Origin: Carposina sasakii
Lineage: Eukaryota; Arthropoda; Insecta; Lepidoptera; Carposinidae
Direction of reading: 5' to 3'
Length of the DNA stretch: 64,000 nucleotides
Assembly: GCA_014607495.2 (NCBI GenBank)
Contig: CP053156.1
Location: 8,122,001-8,186,000, forward strand
Shown: in pieces, positions 13,032 through 24,205 of the stretch
How positions within the stretch are numbered: position 1 is the stretch's first letter
Layout: the number at the start of each line of letters is the position of its first letter
The notes under the pieces: generated by a model
Database searches by the model: none
Told to the model about the DNA's origin: nothing
The model's input: the letters and a program-made list of their open reading frames with translations, nothing else
Made by a program: the position numbers and the translations under genes

Positions 13032-13144
13032 TTACAGCGCCGCGGTGGTGGCCAGTGTTGTCAAAAGCACAATGGGTAGGCTTGTTCCGGCGACACTACT
13101 GTAGGGCCCTGTGACTGCGCCATCGCACGGCATATGTTCCAGTT
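13032..13144 (-). CDS. ace-2: Acetylcholinesterase 2, terminal coding exon (GPI-anchor signal)
   Basis: TTTCAG precedes (E)LEHMPCDGAVTGPYSS, then VAGTSLPIVLLTTLATTAAL and TAA at 13034-13032. Cys608 in MPCDG is the likely dimer-forming Cys. The small-residue region (SSVAGTS) followed by a 16-residue hydrophobic tail fits a GPI-attachment signal, as known for insect Ace. The omega residue cannot be fixed by eye. It is 113 nt and all phases agree. Confidence 0.92.
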
Positions 13145-13454
13145 CTGAAATAGACAATTGAGAGTTTATTAATATTCATATTAACGTGTACAATATATTG
13201 GAATCTGTGTTTTTTTCTTGTTAATTGTGTCTTATAAAAACCGTGAGATTAGGTTAACAACATATTTTCACAAACGCCAGTTGCGAATTCCAAAATACCT
13301 ATCCTGAATTAATTAAATTCATAGAGCACTATAACAAGCCTGATATTTTTAAAGTTGACTTGGTTAAATGAAATGTCTTTACTCGTATCCATTGGCGATT
13401 AGTTATCCATCTTTTGTAAACATTACATAATAAAAGGAAGTACCTAATAACTAT

Positions 13455-13568
13455 GAACTAAGGACCGCCTTTTCCAACGGTCAGATAGCCTATCTGAAAG
13501 ATATAGTTGATGCTGTCTCTATTTTCAGTAACTTTTAGAGATAGACTATGTCCTTCAGATCAGCCCTA
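13455..13568. mobile_element. Short hairpin element, family H, copy 1
   Basis: GGTCAGATAGCCTATCTGAA, then TTGATGCTGTCTCTAT, a region TTTTAGAGATAGAC and an inverted TCCTTCAGAT end. The same layout recurs near 32235, 38925 and 43310. No coding capacity. TAA-like flanks would fit a PIF/Harbinger-type element, which is an inference. Confidence 0.5.
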
Positions 13569-14043
13569 AACGTGCTAATTTCCTAAGTCTAGTGTAAAAT
13601 GGTCAGCATTACGTGCTACGCTATGTGTGCACTAAATAATGTAGATAGTTCTTTGTGATAGGAATAGGTTTATGCTGGGTGTGGTTAGGTTAGGTTATCT
13701 ATAGGTATATATTGTGAATGATGTAGTGTGTAATAACTAAAAAAACAAAAAGCTTACAGATTATTTTCTGTATTTCAAACAGGGTCGTTGATTTTAGGTA
13801 GATACGTACCTTATTTTTAGGTAACTACCTTACCTTAATCAGTTATTCAAAAAAAAATTACAGATTTTTTTCGATGTAGCGTTGTATTTAATTTTATCAG
13901 ATGTTAGTAATGAGAAGTTCAAATTTCGAACTGAATATACCTACATCCATCAATGAGCCATATAGTACTCTGAGTGCAAGTCTGATGTTGGGCTCTATTC
14001 TTAGCCCTCAAGAACAAATCAAATAATGCAAATACATATACCT

Positions 14044-14160
14044 ACATACGATACATATTTGCATCTTTCCTCGCTATGCTGCACATGACTATAGGATCTC
14101 CTTTATGATCCTGCAGTTCTAGCTACCCCATTTTGGGAATTCAGCCATGTCTATAAGTAC
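14044..14160 (+). repeat. Dispersed repeat family D, partial copy
   Basis: GATCTCCTTTATGATCCTGC, then AGTTCTAGCTACCCCATTTT, recurs with variation near 17760, 27900 and 50610 and inverted near 25310 and 54670. Confidence 0.5.
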
Positions 14161-14303
14161 GAGTATGTGATCAAGTAGATCATACCGAATATGTAAATCT
14201 GAACACTTTTAAACTTTACAATTATGAATATCATTACGGGTTAGTGCAACAAAAGAAAAAGGACAACAGCAAGATAGGTAACCAAGAAATGTGCCTTTCA
14301 CAC

Positions 14304-14461
14304 CGTTGAGCTTGTTCAAGAAGTCGTTCCAGAAGGCACAGGCCGAAGCCCTAGGCCCGCGGGGCTCCGCTGGCCCGCTCGTGCCATCAGCGGTGTAAGT
14401 GTAGTAGTGGGGCGAAGTCCGCGAGTAGAGAAGCCATTTCTCATCTGGCTTGTTGGGTTTA
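14304..14461 (-). CDS. ace-2: Acetylcholinesterase 2, coding exon 5
   Basis: The acceptor TTTTCAG (14463-14462) precedes 158 nt that read (G)KPNKPDEKWLLYSRTSPHYY, then a Gly/Pro-rich loop TADGTSGPAEPRGPRASA, then CAFWNDFLNKLN. It ends on one base that makes Glu602 with exon 6. Cys590 lies in SACAFWND, the conserved end of the alpha/beta-hydrolase fold. The donor GGTGTGA is weaker than consensus, but it is the one that keeps frame. This exon is too short to appear as a long open frame and was found by splicing. Confidence 0.92.
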
Positions 14462-14894
14462 CTGAAAATATTGAGACATTCTATAAGCTTCTGTATCTGG
14501 ATAATCGTAACTGTTTAGGAGATCACGATCTTAGAAACCTCATTAAAAAAAATAGAGTGGCTATCGTCGTTGAATTGAAAAACCCCATTACAAATACCCC
14601 TGTATTCTATCAGAAGTTCTAATTTGTTATTGTGGTAGTAAAAAGATTACCTATAAGCTAAAAATATTATTATTAAAAATCATTCCAAATATTTTCATTC
14701 GAATATGGGCTGATAGCAACCCAACACTCTCGTTTTAAAAATGAGTTAAATTCCTTGCTTCGTACCAGTATTATTAGTCTATGAATGTATGCTTATCTAA
14801 CCTATTACGAGTATATATTTACACTTATTGTAAGTACATTAAACATTAGCAATACATCGAAAATTAGAAATGAAATAGTAAAAAACGACACTCA

Positions 14895-15218
<324 letters not shown>

Positions 15219-15358
15219 CTACTCGTATGATTCTTTTGCAGTTGACCTATTAACCTGATAAGTAGTTATAAATAACAATATAATTGTGTGGTTTTTTATA
15301 TTTCACTTTGAGCGAGCATGTTACCTATAGGTATATCAGATGGGAACAGTTCATCCTT

Positions 15359-15471
15359 GGCTCAATTTACACTGCCGCGGAATGGAACGGAAGCGACTTT
15401 TTGCAACGAAATCATATTTTCCTTTTTCCTTTCCAATCATAGTTCCATTCCGTGGCGGTGTAAATTGAGCC
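15359..15471. mobile_element. 113-bp fold-back element
   Basis: 30-base arms (15359-15388 and 15442-15471) are inverted copies with two mismatches, built on CTCAATTTACACTGCCGCGG and AATGGAAC. The 53-base spacer is also partly self-complementary. It lies in ace-2 intron 3 close to exon 4 and would form a strong hairpin in the pre-mRNA. Confidence 0.6.
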
Positions 15472-16711
15472 TTTTTCGTAAAGTCCGGCGCGGTCTTCCT
15501 CTTCCAACCCTTCCATTCATTCTTTTGTTGGTTCATTATTACAAACTTAGAAAAGGATCTACGGTTTTTAACTAAACTGGCTAGAAGCTTGATTTAAATT
15601 TATAAATCTTCAAGACTTTAATAAAGTAAATAATAAATAATCCTAGACTATATTGAACGTGAAGTATGTAGGAAGTAAAAGTGGGAATGTTTGTTTATGT
15701 TTTCGAACAAAACCATTAAATCCGAATTTGATAAAACTGTACTAGTTATATATCGGAATGAATAATTAATAAACGTGTAAGTTACTTTAAGTGCTTTTTT
15801 AAAATGTTTAAGTTTTTTTTATTTACTCGACCAATATTCTTAAAATTTACCATACACATACGAGTAGTTAGGAGTACGGAAAAGAGTAGGAGCTACGTTA
15901 TGTTGTCTACGCGGACGTAGTCACGGGCAAAAGCTAGTATGCTATAACTTATGAACACGCATACGAAGTTGAAGTTTTACGGATAACTTTGCCGACATAA
16001 AGTTGAACTGCAAGTCGGTATATAAAATTAAACACAGACAATAGCCATTACGATCCACTGAACAGTGTCTAAAGATGTTTGGTGCAGTTACTTGTTAGGA
16101 AGTTTTCACTTTATTTTCGCAACGTTTTCAAAGCACTTCTGAAGTCTATTGCAGCCTTAAAGCCTTTATAAACAACTTTGCAACATTTATGTCAGCCATC
16201 ACAACTTCATCGCTTGCTCGCTTAAATATAAACTAAGAATACCGTACCTTGACGCTTAGGTACGGGCATTAAATTAAAAGCAGCTGTACACCCGATCTCG
16301 CGTGAGATACACTTGACTGAAGCTTCTTGTTAATTTGTGTATGTAGAGGAAGGTTCTGTTATACTTTGTGGTATGAAAGAGGTTACGGAGTGGAGGTTCT
16401 TAATAATGCACAGGCCCAGGCCAACGTATGCGTTGTCATGCATGACGTACGGCAACGTGGAAAGGTCAACTATACGATTATGTAACATGCATTTCAAATA
16501 GAGCTCGGGTAGTTTTACCCAAATTTTCTGCTTTCGCTTTAACTTTGTAGTATCGTGTACTTGCGTTTGATCTAGTCAGCGATTTTTACTAGACAAATAT
16601 TTACTAAAGCAATCAAAAATGGTATAGTAAGTCTGACGTATGATGTTGCAATATTGCAATTGCATACAGTAGTTTTGTTGCCTGTTTACTTGCTAACATC
16701 AATCCGTTTTA

Positions 16712-17085
16712 TACATGATGTTTTTTAGTGGCCACCCTTAACAAAGTGTACGTACATGAAATAAAGTAAGTTTATGCCAAAAAAAATGCTGGGTTTTTTT
16801 AAAAATATTTTTTTAAATTACTTGATCGGGCGAAATTTATAGTGCCTAGTATTTATGTTAGTTTTTTTATAAACAGGTATTAATAATGAAAGTGAAAAAA
16901 TCTTGCTACGCGCGTCTATGTGCATTTATGCAGAAAAACGCAGTCTATTTACTCAACTTTGGACCCAAATATTTTGGAAATCAGACACTTCCCAGGTATC
17001 ATATGCTTCCATGGAGTAAAATGATCGTGATGATGAGAAGATACCGTAGTTTTCGGGAACGTTGAGGACCAAAAATCACCCTGTA
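16712..17085 (+). mobile_element. Family A element, copy 2
   Basis: TACATGATGTTTTTTAGTGG to AAAAATCACCCTGTA. The interior ACTTGATCGGGCGAAATTTA and GCAGAAAAACGCAGTCTATT match the 4970 copy. Small deletions reduce it to 374 bp. Confidence 0.75.
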
Positions 17086-17414
17086 TGTGAGTAAAAGATA
17101 TCATGTAAGTATAGGCTTTGCATACTTGGCTCTGTTTCTTTCCTTTAGAAAGATGCGTAAATGCACCGGTAGATGAGATGAAAATCTATACTACGCATAT
17201 TGACGCCATTCGACCTAATTTTCCAGTTCTCAAAAGTTCGTTAAATATAAAAGAGAGTTGAAATTGAAGGAAAATCGTCTAAGCAAAATTTAAAGGAAAT
17301 TGGATATTGACCTGCTTCGGATATTCCCTCGGGATTTAATTCAATCTCAAACAACTCAAGTTTTGAGGTCGCAGTACTTAATCTGAAGTAAAATATTTGA
17401 TAATCACTACATGT

Positions 17415-17605
17415 AAAACAAAGTCGCTTGCCGCTGTCTGTCCGTCCCTATGTATGCTTAGATCTTTCAAACTAGGGAACGGATTTTGATGCGGATTTTT
17501 TAAATAGATAAAGTGATTCACGAGGAAGGTTTATAAGGTACCCAGTCCGGTTACGCACGGGAATAATGCACTCTCACACGGGCGAAGCCGTGGGCGGCCG
17601 CTAGC
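17415..17605 (+). mobile_element. LINE-type 3' end fragment
   Basis: TCGCTTGCCGCTGTCTGTCC, AACGGATTTTGATGCGG, then CTCACACGGGCGAAGCCGTG and GGCGGCCGCTAG. This tail (GGCGAAGCCGTGGGCGGCC) is one of the commonest retroposon ends in moth genomes. An inverted relative lies at 58490-58710. Confidence 0.55.
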
Positions 17606-17621
17606 AATATTATAATTCTAA

Positions 17622-17815
17622 TACTGATGCGGGGCTTTGCTAGAAATACATTAGCTGCATGTCGTAAGAGTTGACTAAGGAATTCAGGCATTTTCTCAGG
17701 CGATAAGCTAGCAACTTATCACTGATCATTTACATCTGTCCTCTCTATATGAGTATCAAACATGGCTGCAGAATCTCCTTTATGATTCTGGATTTTGAGA
17801 ATACATATATGTTTA
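17622..17815 (+). repeat. Dispersed repeat family D copy
   Basis: CATTAGCTGCATGTCGTAAG, GATAAGCTAGCAACTTATCA and ATCTCCTTTATGATTCTGG align in order with the copy at 27765. It directly follows a LINE tail. Confidence 0.5.
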
Positions 17816-19914
17816 TCGTAATTTTTGGTACATTATTTTTCCAAAAAGGTTGCGACTTTTCAAATTACTAGACCCCGATTAATGTCACTGTCAATGTTTT
17901 TCCATTATCAGAAAATTCCATTACTAACTTTGATATATGCGTGAACAAATACATCCTCGACCCTTGCTAATGAAATAATAAGGACAGTTTACAAAACATT
18001 AAGAGCAAATTCAACACGTATAGGTATGGTACATGTACATGTGTTTTCTGTAGTACAATAAAGAATTATATCTATCTATCTATGGTAACTGGTCACAAAG
18101 AAATATGAATACGGGTCAAGGGCGAAACAATTTCACGGATTAAACCTGCAAATGATAAAATTTTATCAAGTTACGCGTGGATGGATCGACTCACCTCATG
18201 GGAACTCATTTGATCCACGGCTTAGCTACTAAGCTTGTCTTATACCTACATAAGCAAATTTAAATGGCTCTATGTGTTGGTATAGAATAATTTACATTAA
18301 CCTGGCAATATGTACCTTACATTTCATAATTTTTATTCAAAAAGCGTCAATTCTGTATCACTTGTTATTTCTTTAAGATGTAATACTTGAGCAAAACATT
18401 TTCCTTTGCTTTTACATTTTTTTATAATCTCATTTATCTTTTATCTGCTTTATCATCTTATCTTCTTGTAACATACATGTTAGACGACGCGACGTCGCTG
18501 TCCATTAAAAAAGCCAAAACGTGTTCATTTACATCATTAGGCAATATGAAACTCTGACAAATTTTTTTGGCTCACTTACCCAGAAATAGGGTAGTCTCTG
18601 ACTCTATGACCTTTAAAGATCCTTCAAAGATCCCGTTATACTACATTTTTAAGGCTCAAAAACCGATTTCAGATCTACTCTATGTCTAAAGAGTATATTG
18701 TGTAATAAAAACTTTTCTCAATCCGATTAATAAACATAGATAGTCCCATCCCAAATGTATTGACACAGGATACTAAAATAAATAACTCTGATGCAGAGAC
18801 AAGAATGGAAATGGAACGCCCGTCGGGTCTGACCCAAAATAACCGGCCACTAATCTGTGACCTTTGCTCCGTTGGAGTTGACCCCTGTTTAATTTATTAG
18901 GCTGGCGGTATCTCCGAGTTTGTAGATCTTTGATTAGGTAGTACACTGTTCGATGTAGGAATCGGCACATTACGCACTTTTTGTTTTACTAGAGATAAAT
19001 CGTAGGTTTGGAGAGGCATTTGCGCTTAAAATATATCAAGAGGTATTTTTCTTTTTACAAAAATTCATATTTTTTATTCTTATTCTCTTAATAATTAAAA
19101 CTACTGCACTGATATAAATGGAATTCGGTACACAAATATCTAAATCCTGGACATAGCCTACTTTTTACCGATTTTTTTTCCGGAATCTTTCGACATTTAG
19201 TTTTTTCTGCAGTCCACGCGGGCGAAATTAGTTTATTGAAAGGAAATATTAGTTTACTTTTACAATTTAGTTTCCTATAAATAAAATAATACCTACTAGG
19301 TACTATTGATTTGTCATTTACTTAGAACGCCACCAATTTACGCCTACCTAATAATCGGTTTTAAATATTGTAGTTTCGACTTAACAATATTTTACCTTTA
19401 CCATTCTTTTTGGAACAAATCGTCCACGCGACTAGCCTACTAAGTCACTGATTTATTGTAGGCCATTTATCTAATTTCGTTTCATATTGAGGTCACAGGC
19501 GACACTTTTTCTCAAGGCCGAACTTAGAGCGCTTAGTAGTTTGCTTTGCGGTAATCGGTGTCATCAATTTTAATCTTTCATTTCTTTGTGAAACAGTAAA
19601 TTATACGTTATTTTTTATTCTTACCGTCCAGTGTGGTTTCCTTTTATTATGGTACATAAACGTTCGATTTCATGTCCGCTGAGCAGACTTTATAGTTTTC
19701 TTTTGGGATTTATACAGGATGTAACAGAAGGGTTCAAAATGCAACGTAAATAGTCTACCATTAGTTAACCACATAATGTTTAGTTCAAGATCAAATATAT
19801 GTTTCTAAAGATTTTATGAACACTCAAGAAAAGTAGTTTAGGTATACTTGTGAAAAATAGCTTTTTTTAACCGACTTCAAAGAGAGAGGTCATCAATTCG
19901 TCTGTATGTTTTTT

Positions 19915-20867
19915 AGGGTTCCGTACCTCAAAAGGAAAAAACGGAACCCTTATAGGATCACTTTGTTGTCCGTCTGTCCGTCCGTCTGTCAAGACCCTTT
20001 TTCTCAGGAACGCGTGGAGGTATGAAGCTGAAATTTATATCAATTACTCAGGTCTACTGTCCCTTGAAGCTGTGAAAAAATCAAACTTCTAAGCCAACGC
20101 AATCAAAAGATACAGCCGTTTATGCCGCAAATTTTCGACACTTGCAAGGGAATCAAAACCTACAGGATGCTTCCCGTGAACTCAGAATCTTGAAATTTGG
20201 TACGAAGCAACGTCTTATAGCATAGATAAAGGAAAAATTACGAAAACCATAAATTTTTAGTTACATCACATAATATATTTTTTTTAAATAATTTTAAACT
20301 TACTACCCATTTCCTCATAAACGCGTAGAGGTATTAAATTGAAATTCATACCAAATACTCAGGTCTATAATACCTTTAAGCTGTAGCAAAATCAAACTTC
20401 TATGTCAACGCAATCAAAAGAAACAGCAATTTAAGCTGCATATTTTGAAACTCGCAAGTACTCGCAAGGGAATCAAAACCTAAAGGGTACTTCCAGTCGA
20501 CCTAGAATCTTGAAATTTGGCATGAAGCAACGTTTTATAGCACACATAAAGGAAAAATTCCGAAAACCTTAAATTTTTAGTTACATTACAAAATATATAT
20601 TTTTTAATAAATATAAACTTATTACTTTTTTCCTCATGAACGTACATAGCGTAGAGCTATTAAAGGATTACTTAAACGATAAAGAGATCTTTGTCTTAAA
20701 TTTATGCTCCTCCATCTTTCCCCATTGTAATGTTATGAATTTCATTTTGCAATAAAAATACCATAGTTATGACTCGATTGTCGTAATGAACGAACTTTGT
20801 AAACCTTGCAGGTTTGTACGGAACCCTCGGTGCGCGAGTCCGACTCGCACTTGGCCGGTTTTTTTAT
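19915..20867 (+). mobile_element. Inner GGGTTCCGTACC element with a tandem core
   Basis: It begins AGGGTTCCGTACCTCAAAAG and ends GCGCGAGTCCGACTCGCACT then TGGCCGG followed by T's; these ends are shared by a very common moth repeat. The body holds two imperfect tandem units of about 320 bp (from about 19995 and 20305), both containing ACTCAGGTCTA, AATCAAACTTCTA, GAAATTTGG and TTAGTTACAT, plus the start of a third near 20625. Confidence 0.55.
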
Positions 20868-21211
20868 ATGTGTTACCTCAGAACTCCGTCATTTATGAAC
20901 CGATATACTTCCAGGTTGGTCCCATATTCACATCTGATGATGGGATCTTGGAGAAATCGAGGGCAATCCTCGAATATTGTTGGCACATGTAGTCTGTTTT
21001 TCTACTTTTACTGAGCGTTTTGATCACCTACATATAAAACATAACATCTGATGATGGAACCTCTAAGGAATCTAGGGATATTCTCAAATATAAAAGGCAC
21101 GAGTAGTCCGTTTTTATATTTTTATAGAGAATTTTGGTCAGCTCCACATAATATAAAGGAAACGAGGGTCTGATAATGGAGCCCCCGAAAAACAGATAGT
21201 GGAACTTTTTA

Positions 21212-21275
21212 CTAACAAAATCCCCCTATGGCAGGGGGAGGCCTACGTCCAGTAGTGGACTGCAATAGGCTTATG
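21212..21275 (-). repeat. Fragment of the CAGCCTATTGCAGTCCACTG repeat (inverted)
   Basis: CCCCCTATGGCAGGGGGAGG, then CCTACGTCCAGTAGTGGACT and GCAATAGGCT, is the inverse of the module at 26090-26150 and 50685-50760. Confidence 0.6.
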
Positions 21276-21484
21276 AAGATAACTATGTTAAGTCGTGAAA
21301 TTATATGTTGCGTTAAGCCGTGTCCGAAGTAAGATGGTTATAGAGGAATATTAGATTAGATTAATTTATTGCATGTCACAGGTTATATAGAAGTTACATA
21401 AAATTAAATATAGTAGGTACATGTGATGCCCTGTAAGGGCACGGAAGAGGTAGACATGAGAATAACGAGATGACGGATAATAGG

Positions 21485-21545
21485 GATGAATGAAAGAAGA
21501 GTACCTACATATTGCACCGACCCCAAATGATTGGGAACAGGGCAG
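21485..21545 (-). repeat. Fragment of the TTTGGGGTCGGCGCAATATG repeat (inverted)
   Basis: GTACCTACATATTGCACCGA followed by CCCCAAATGATTGGG is the inverse of the module at 39158 and 58785. Confidence 0.5.
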
Positions 21546-21551
21546 GAAGAA

Positions 21552-22211
21552 GGAGTGTAATTATATGTTGCTTAAATAAGAGTGTACATGGCTGTTGTGC
21601 TGCCAAATCTCTTATATTCCTCCGAGGCGTGGTGCATGTACAGTCGCCACATACGCACTCTGGATCGATTCCACATCAAGTGCCTCCGATCCATAATGAG
21701 AATCAGATGGTCCGACCGAGTGCGTAATACCGAAGTATTGCGAAGAGTCAATGTAAGTGGCATTGAGGCCTATTTAATGCGTCGGCAGCTTCGGTGGTGC
21801 GGTCATGTGTCTCGTATGGCGGAGGAGAGATTGGCTAAGCGCATCTTCTTTTCTGAACTGGAGGAGGGCAAGCGGAAACGCGGCGGGCTACTCCTCAGAT
21901 ACAAAGATGTTCCGAAAAGACATATGAAGAGATGCAATATAGATCCATCTAAATAGGAAGTTTTGGCAGCACAACGACCAGAGTGGCGCAGGACGGTGAT
22001 AAAGCAAGTATACAAGTTCGAGGAGCAGCTTCAAGCTGACCTTGACGCTAAACGTGATGAACTAAAGACTCGTCCTCCTGCTACCATTATCTATAATTAC
22101 AATAATTGCGCACTAACCTGTCCTCTGTGTGCGCGGGCGTTTAGGACGAAGAATGGCTATGTAAATGTAAGCCATCTCCGAGCGCATGAACGCCAACTTA
22201 GTAATATCTAG
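21552..22211 (+). pseudogene. LINE reverse-transcriptase C-terminal relic with zinc-finger motif
   Basis: From 21582, one frame reads [19 protein letters not shown], then [19 protein letters not shown], then [20 protein letters not shown]. This is the characteristic C-terminal region of non-LTR retrotransposon RTs. After TAG at 21954-21956 the same frame continues EVLAAQRPEWRRTVIKQVY and ends with CPLCARAFRTKNGYVNVSHL then RAHERQ, a degenerate C2H2 finger seen at LINE C termini. The TAG stands where relatives have Trp (DPSKW), so it is probably a TGG to TAG change. The 5' part of the RT is missing and the upstream frame is broken. An ATC-rich tail follows (22252-22276). It is a dead insertion. 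Confidence 0.8.
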
Positions 22212-22872
22212 GAGTAGAAGTGGTCGCCATGACCGAAATCGGTCGGAGGGCATCATTATCATCATCATCATCGTATTGTCAGACGTAAAGTTTCGAAGCC
22301 TAGTCCTTTTTCTCTTGTCATCGTGTGGCCTATTTAATCATTTACTGACATATAAATCTGAGAATATTATGCCTCCTAAACTTCGTACACGGCTTAACGC
22401 AATATATATTTGCCCTTTAGTAAAATTTTACTTTAGTAAGCTCGAGTTTTGGGAGGAAGTCGGTTTTTCGTTTTAAAAAAAATATTATATTTTCTAGCCC
22501 TTCTGTTACAACCCGTATATAATATTTAGTTCACATTTTCTGCTCATTATCTAGAAAATAAGTAAGGCGTTTTATTACGTAGTTTCCAATTAGTGATAAC
22601 ACCTTCATCCAGTAAGTTAGAAAGCGTTCATTTCATGTGTACTCGTAAAATTGGATCTAGATCAGAAGCTCAGTTTACAAATACAATAAAATTATTACAA
22701 AAACCCATATTTACTATCGTATACTCGTACTAAGGTCAAAGTAATTTGGTATTATGAAAAGTAATTTTACGATTTTATCAAAAACCTATTTAGGTCACGA
22801 TAGAATTGATTACTAATTGTTACTACCTAAAATTACTATATCTACGGCTTAAATCCGAAGTATACATACTTA

Positions 22873-23245
22873 TACAGGATGTTTTTTCGTTGCCACCCTT
22901 AACGAAGGGTACGTACTCTATACATAAAATAAAGTAAGTTTGCTGTGCTGGGAAACGATGTAAATTTTTTGAAAAAAAAAAAACTTGATCGGGCGAAATT
23001 TATAGTGTCCAGTATTTATGCTAGTTTTTTCATAGACAGATATTAATTATTTCTCGTGAAAAAATCTTGCTACACTCGTCAATGTGCATTTTATGCAGAA
23101 AAACGCAGTCTATTTACTCAACTTTGGACCGTAAAATTTTGGAAACCAGATACTTCCCAGATATGCTTCCATGGAGAAAAATGATTGTGATGATGAAGAG
23201 ATTCCGTAGTTTTCGGGAACGTTGACGACCAAAAATCACCTTTAT
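22873..23245 (+). mobile_element. Family A element, copy 3
   Basis: TACAGGATGTTTTTTCGTTG to GACCAAAAATCACC. The interior is collinear with the 4970 copy. The right end abuts an inverted family A fragment. Confidence 0.7.
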
Positions 23246-23350
23246 ACAGGATGAATTTTGGCGCTTAAACACTGGATACTATAAAGTTCGCCCGATCAAG
23301 TAATAAAAAAAAATACAAAAAAATTTACATTGTTTCCCAGCATTTTATTT
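23245..23350 (-). mobile_element. Inverted partial family A copy
   Basis: Read inverted, it gives AATGCTGGGAAACAATGTAA and CTTGATCGGGCGAACTTTA. It is truncated at 23350 by a TTAACCGACTTCAAA repeat. The head-to-head arrangement with copy 3 looks like insertion or rearrangement at the shared terminus. Confidence 0.55.
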
Positions 23351-23580
23351 TTAACCGACTTCAAAAAAAGGAGGAGGTTCTCAATTCGTCTGTATGTATA
23401 ATTTTTTTTTTTTTTTTTTTTATGTATGTTCACCGATATTTCCGTCAATTATAGACGGATTTCAAAAAATTTCTTTTTTGTTGGATAGAGTTCACTTCTG
23501 AGGTGGTCCCATTTTCACCAGGTCAAGATCTGATGATGGGATCCAGGAGAAATCAAGGGCAACCACCGAAAATTGTATGC
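23351..23580 (+). mobile_element. TTAACCGACTTCAAA element, left part
   Basis: TTAACCGACTTCAAAAAAAG, GAGGTTCTCAATTCGTCTGT, a T-run (about 23401-23422), then AAGATCTGATGATGGGATCC. This is a very common moth repeat, and it leads straight into the minisatellite. Confidence 0.5.
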
Positions 23581-23636
23581 TCGTATGGTGCTTTTGTTAC
23601 GTAATCATGTCTTACTCAGGTATATGCTTCGGGGTG

Positions 23637-24165
23637 TCAACATCTAATGCTGCTGTGCTGATGATGAAGCTACAGAACTCCTTAACGGTTAGGAGTTTGG
23701 ATACAGTACTGCAATTGGTCAATGGAAACTATTTAGTAGTATGTAGGCCAAACGTGTTACTTGAATCAACATCTGATGCTGCTGTGCTGATGATGAAGCT
23801 ACAGAACTCCTTAACGGTTAGGAGTTGGGAGACAGTACAGCAATTGGTCGATGGAAACTATTTAGTAGTATGTAGGGCTAACGTGTTACTTGAATCAACA
23901 TCTGATGCTGCTGTTCTGACGATGAAGCTACAGAACTCCTTAACGGTTAGGAGTTGGGAGACAGTACTGCAATTGGTCGATGGAAACTATATAGTAGTAT
24001 GTAGGGCTAACTTGTTGCTTGTGAGGTATACTTGAATCAACATCTGATGCTGCTGTGCTGATGGTCAAGCTACAGAACTCCTTAACGGTTAGGAGTTAGG
24101 GGACAGTACTGCAATTGGTCGATGGAAACTGTATATGTAGGGCTAACGTGATACTTTTACGGGTA
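23637..24165 (+). repeat. 129-bp minisatellite, four units
   Basis: Units start at 23637, 23766, 23895 and 24037 (periods 129, 129, 142; the third carries a 13-base insertion). Each contains ATGATGAAGCTACAGAACTC, CTTAACGGTTAGGAG, GCAATTGGTC and GGAAACTAT. Since 129 is 43 codons, one frame stays open for 152 codons (23577-24035), but the protein is just the translated repeat (LQNSLTVRS, QLVDGNY). Probably internal repeats of the adjoining element rather than a gene. Confidence 0.8.
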
Positions 24166-24205
24166 GATACTACTCCTGAGATGGTAACGATGAAAACCTT
24201 AGGTA

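Larger units (their letters stand above)
13145..14303 (-). other. ace-2 intron 5
   Basis: This 1.16-kb intron contains one copy of the TCAGATAGCCTATCTGA hairpin family (about 13455-13568) and part of a dispersed repeat (14044 onward). No gene is seen. Confidence 0.7.
19866..22475. mobile_element. Second-level element with AACCGACTTC ends
   Basis: It starts TTAACCGACTTCAAAGAGAG ... AATTCGTCTGTATG and ends GGAAGTCGGTTTTTCG, the inverse of its start. The left part resumes after the inner insertion at about 20868 with TATATGTGTTACCTCAGAAC. Relatives start at 23351 and form the termini of the palindrome at 24655-25209. Confidence 0.5.
19713..22517. mobile_element. Outer TACAGG inverted-repeat element with nested insertions (2.8 kb)
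   Basis: The left end TACAGGATGTAACAGAAGGG (19713) has its inverse CCCTTCTGTTACAACCCGTA at the right end (up to 22517), with TA on both outer sides. These termini match the 264-bp fold-back family at 40340 and 48184. Inside sit, in order, a TTAACCGACTTCAAA repeat, a GGGTTCCGTACC element, a SINE-like fragment and a LINE RT relic. No intact transposase is seen. Confidence 0.6.

Noticed and set aside
23577..24035. 152-codon ORF as a repeat-protein gene
   Set aside because: It is the translation of a 129-bp minisatellite next to a transposon. There is no splice or promoter context, and the fourth unit is frame-shifted.
23637..24165. CRISPR-like array
   Set aside because: Units are long and repeat without distinct spacers, and the DNA is animal nuclear. 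It is a minisatellite.
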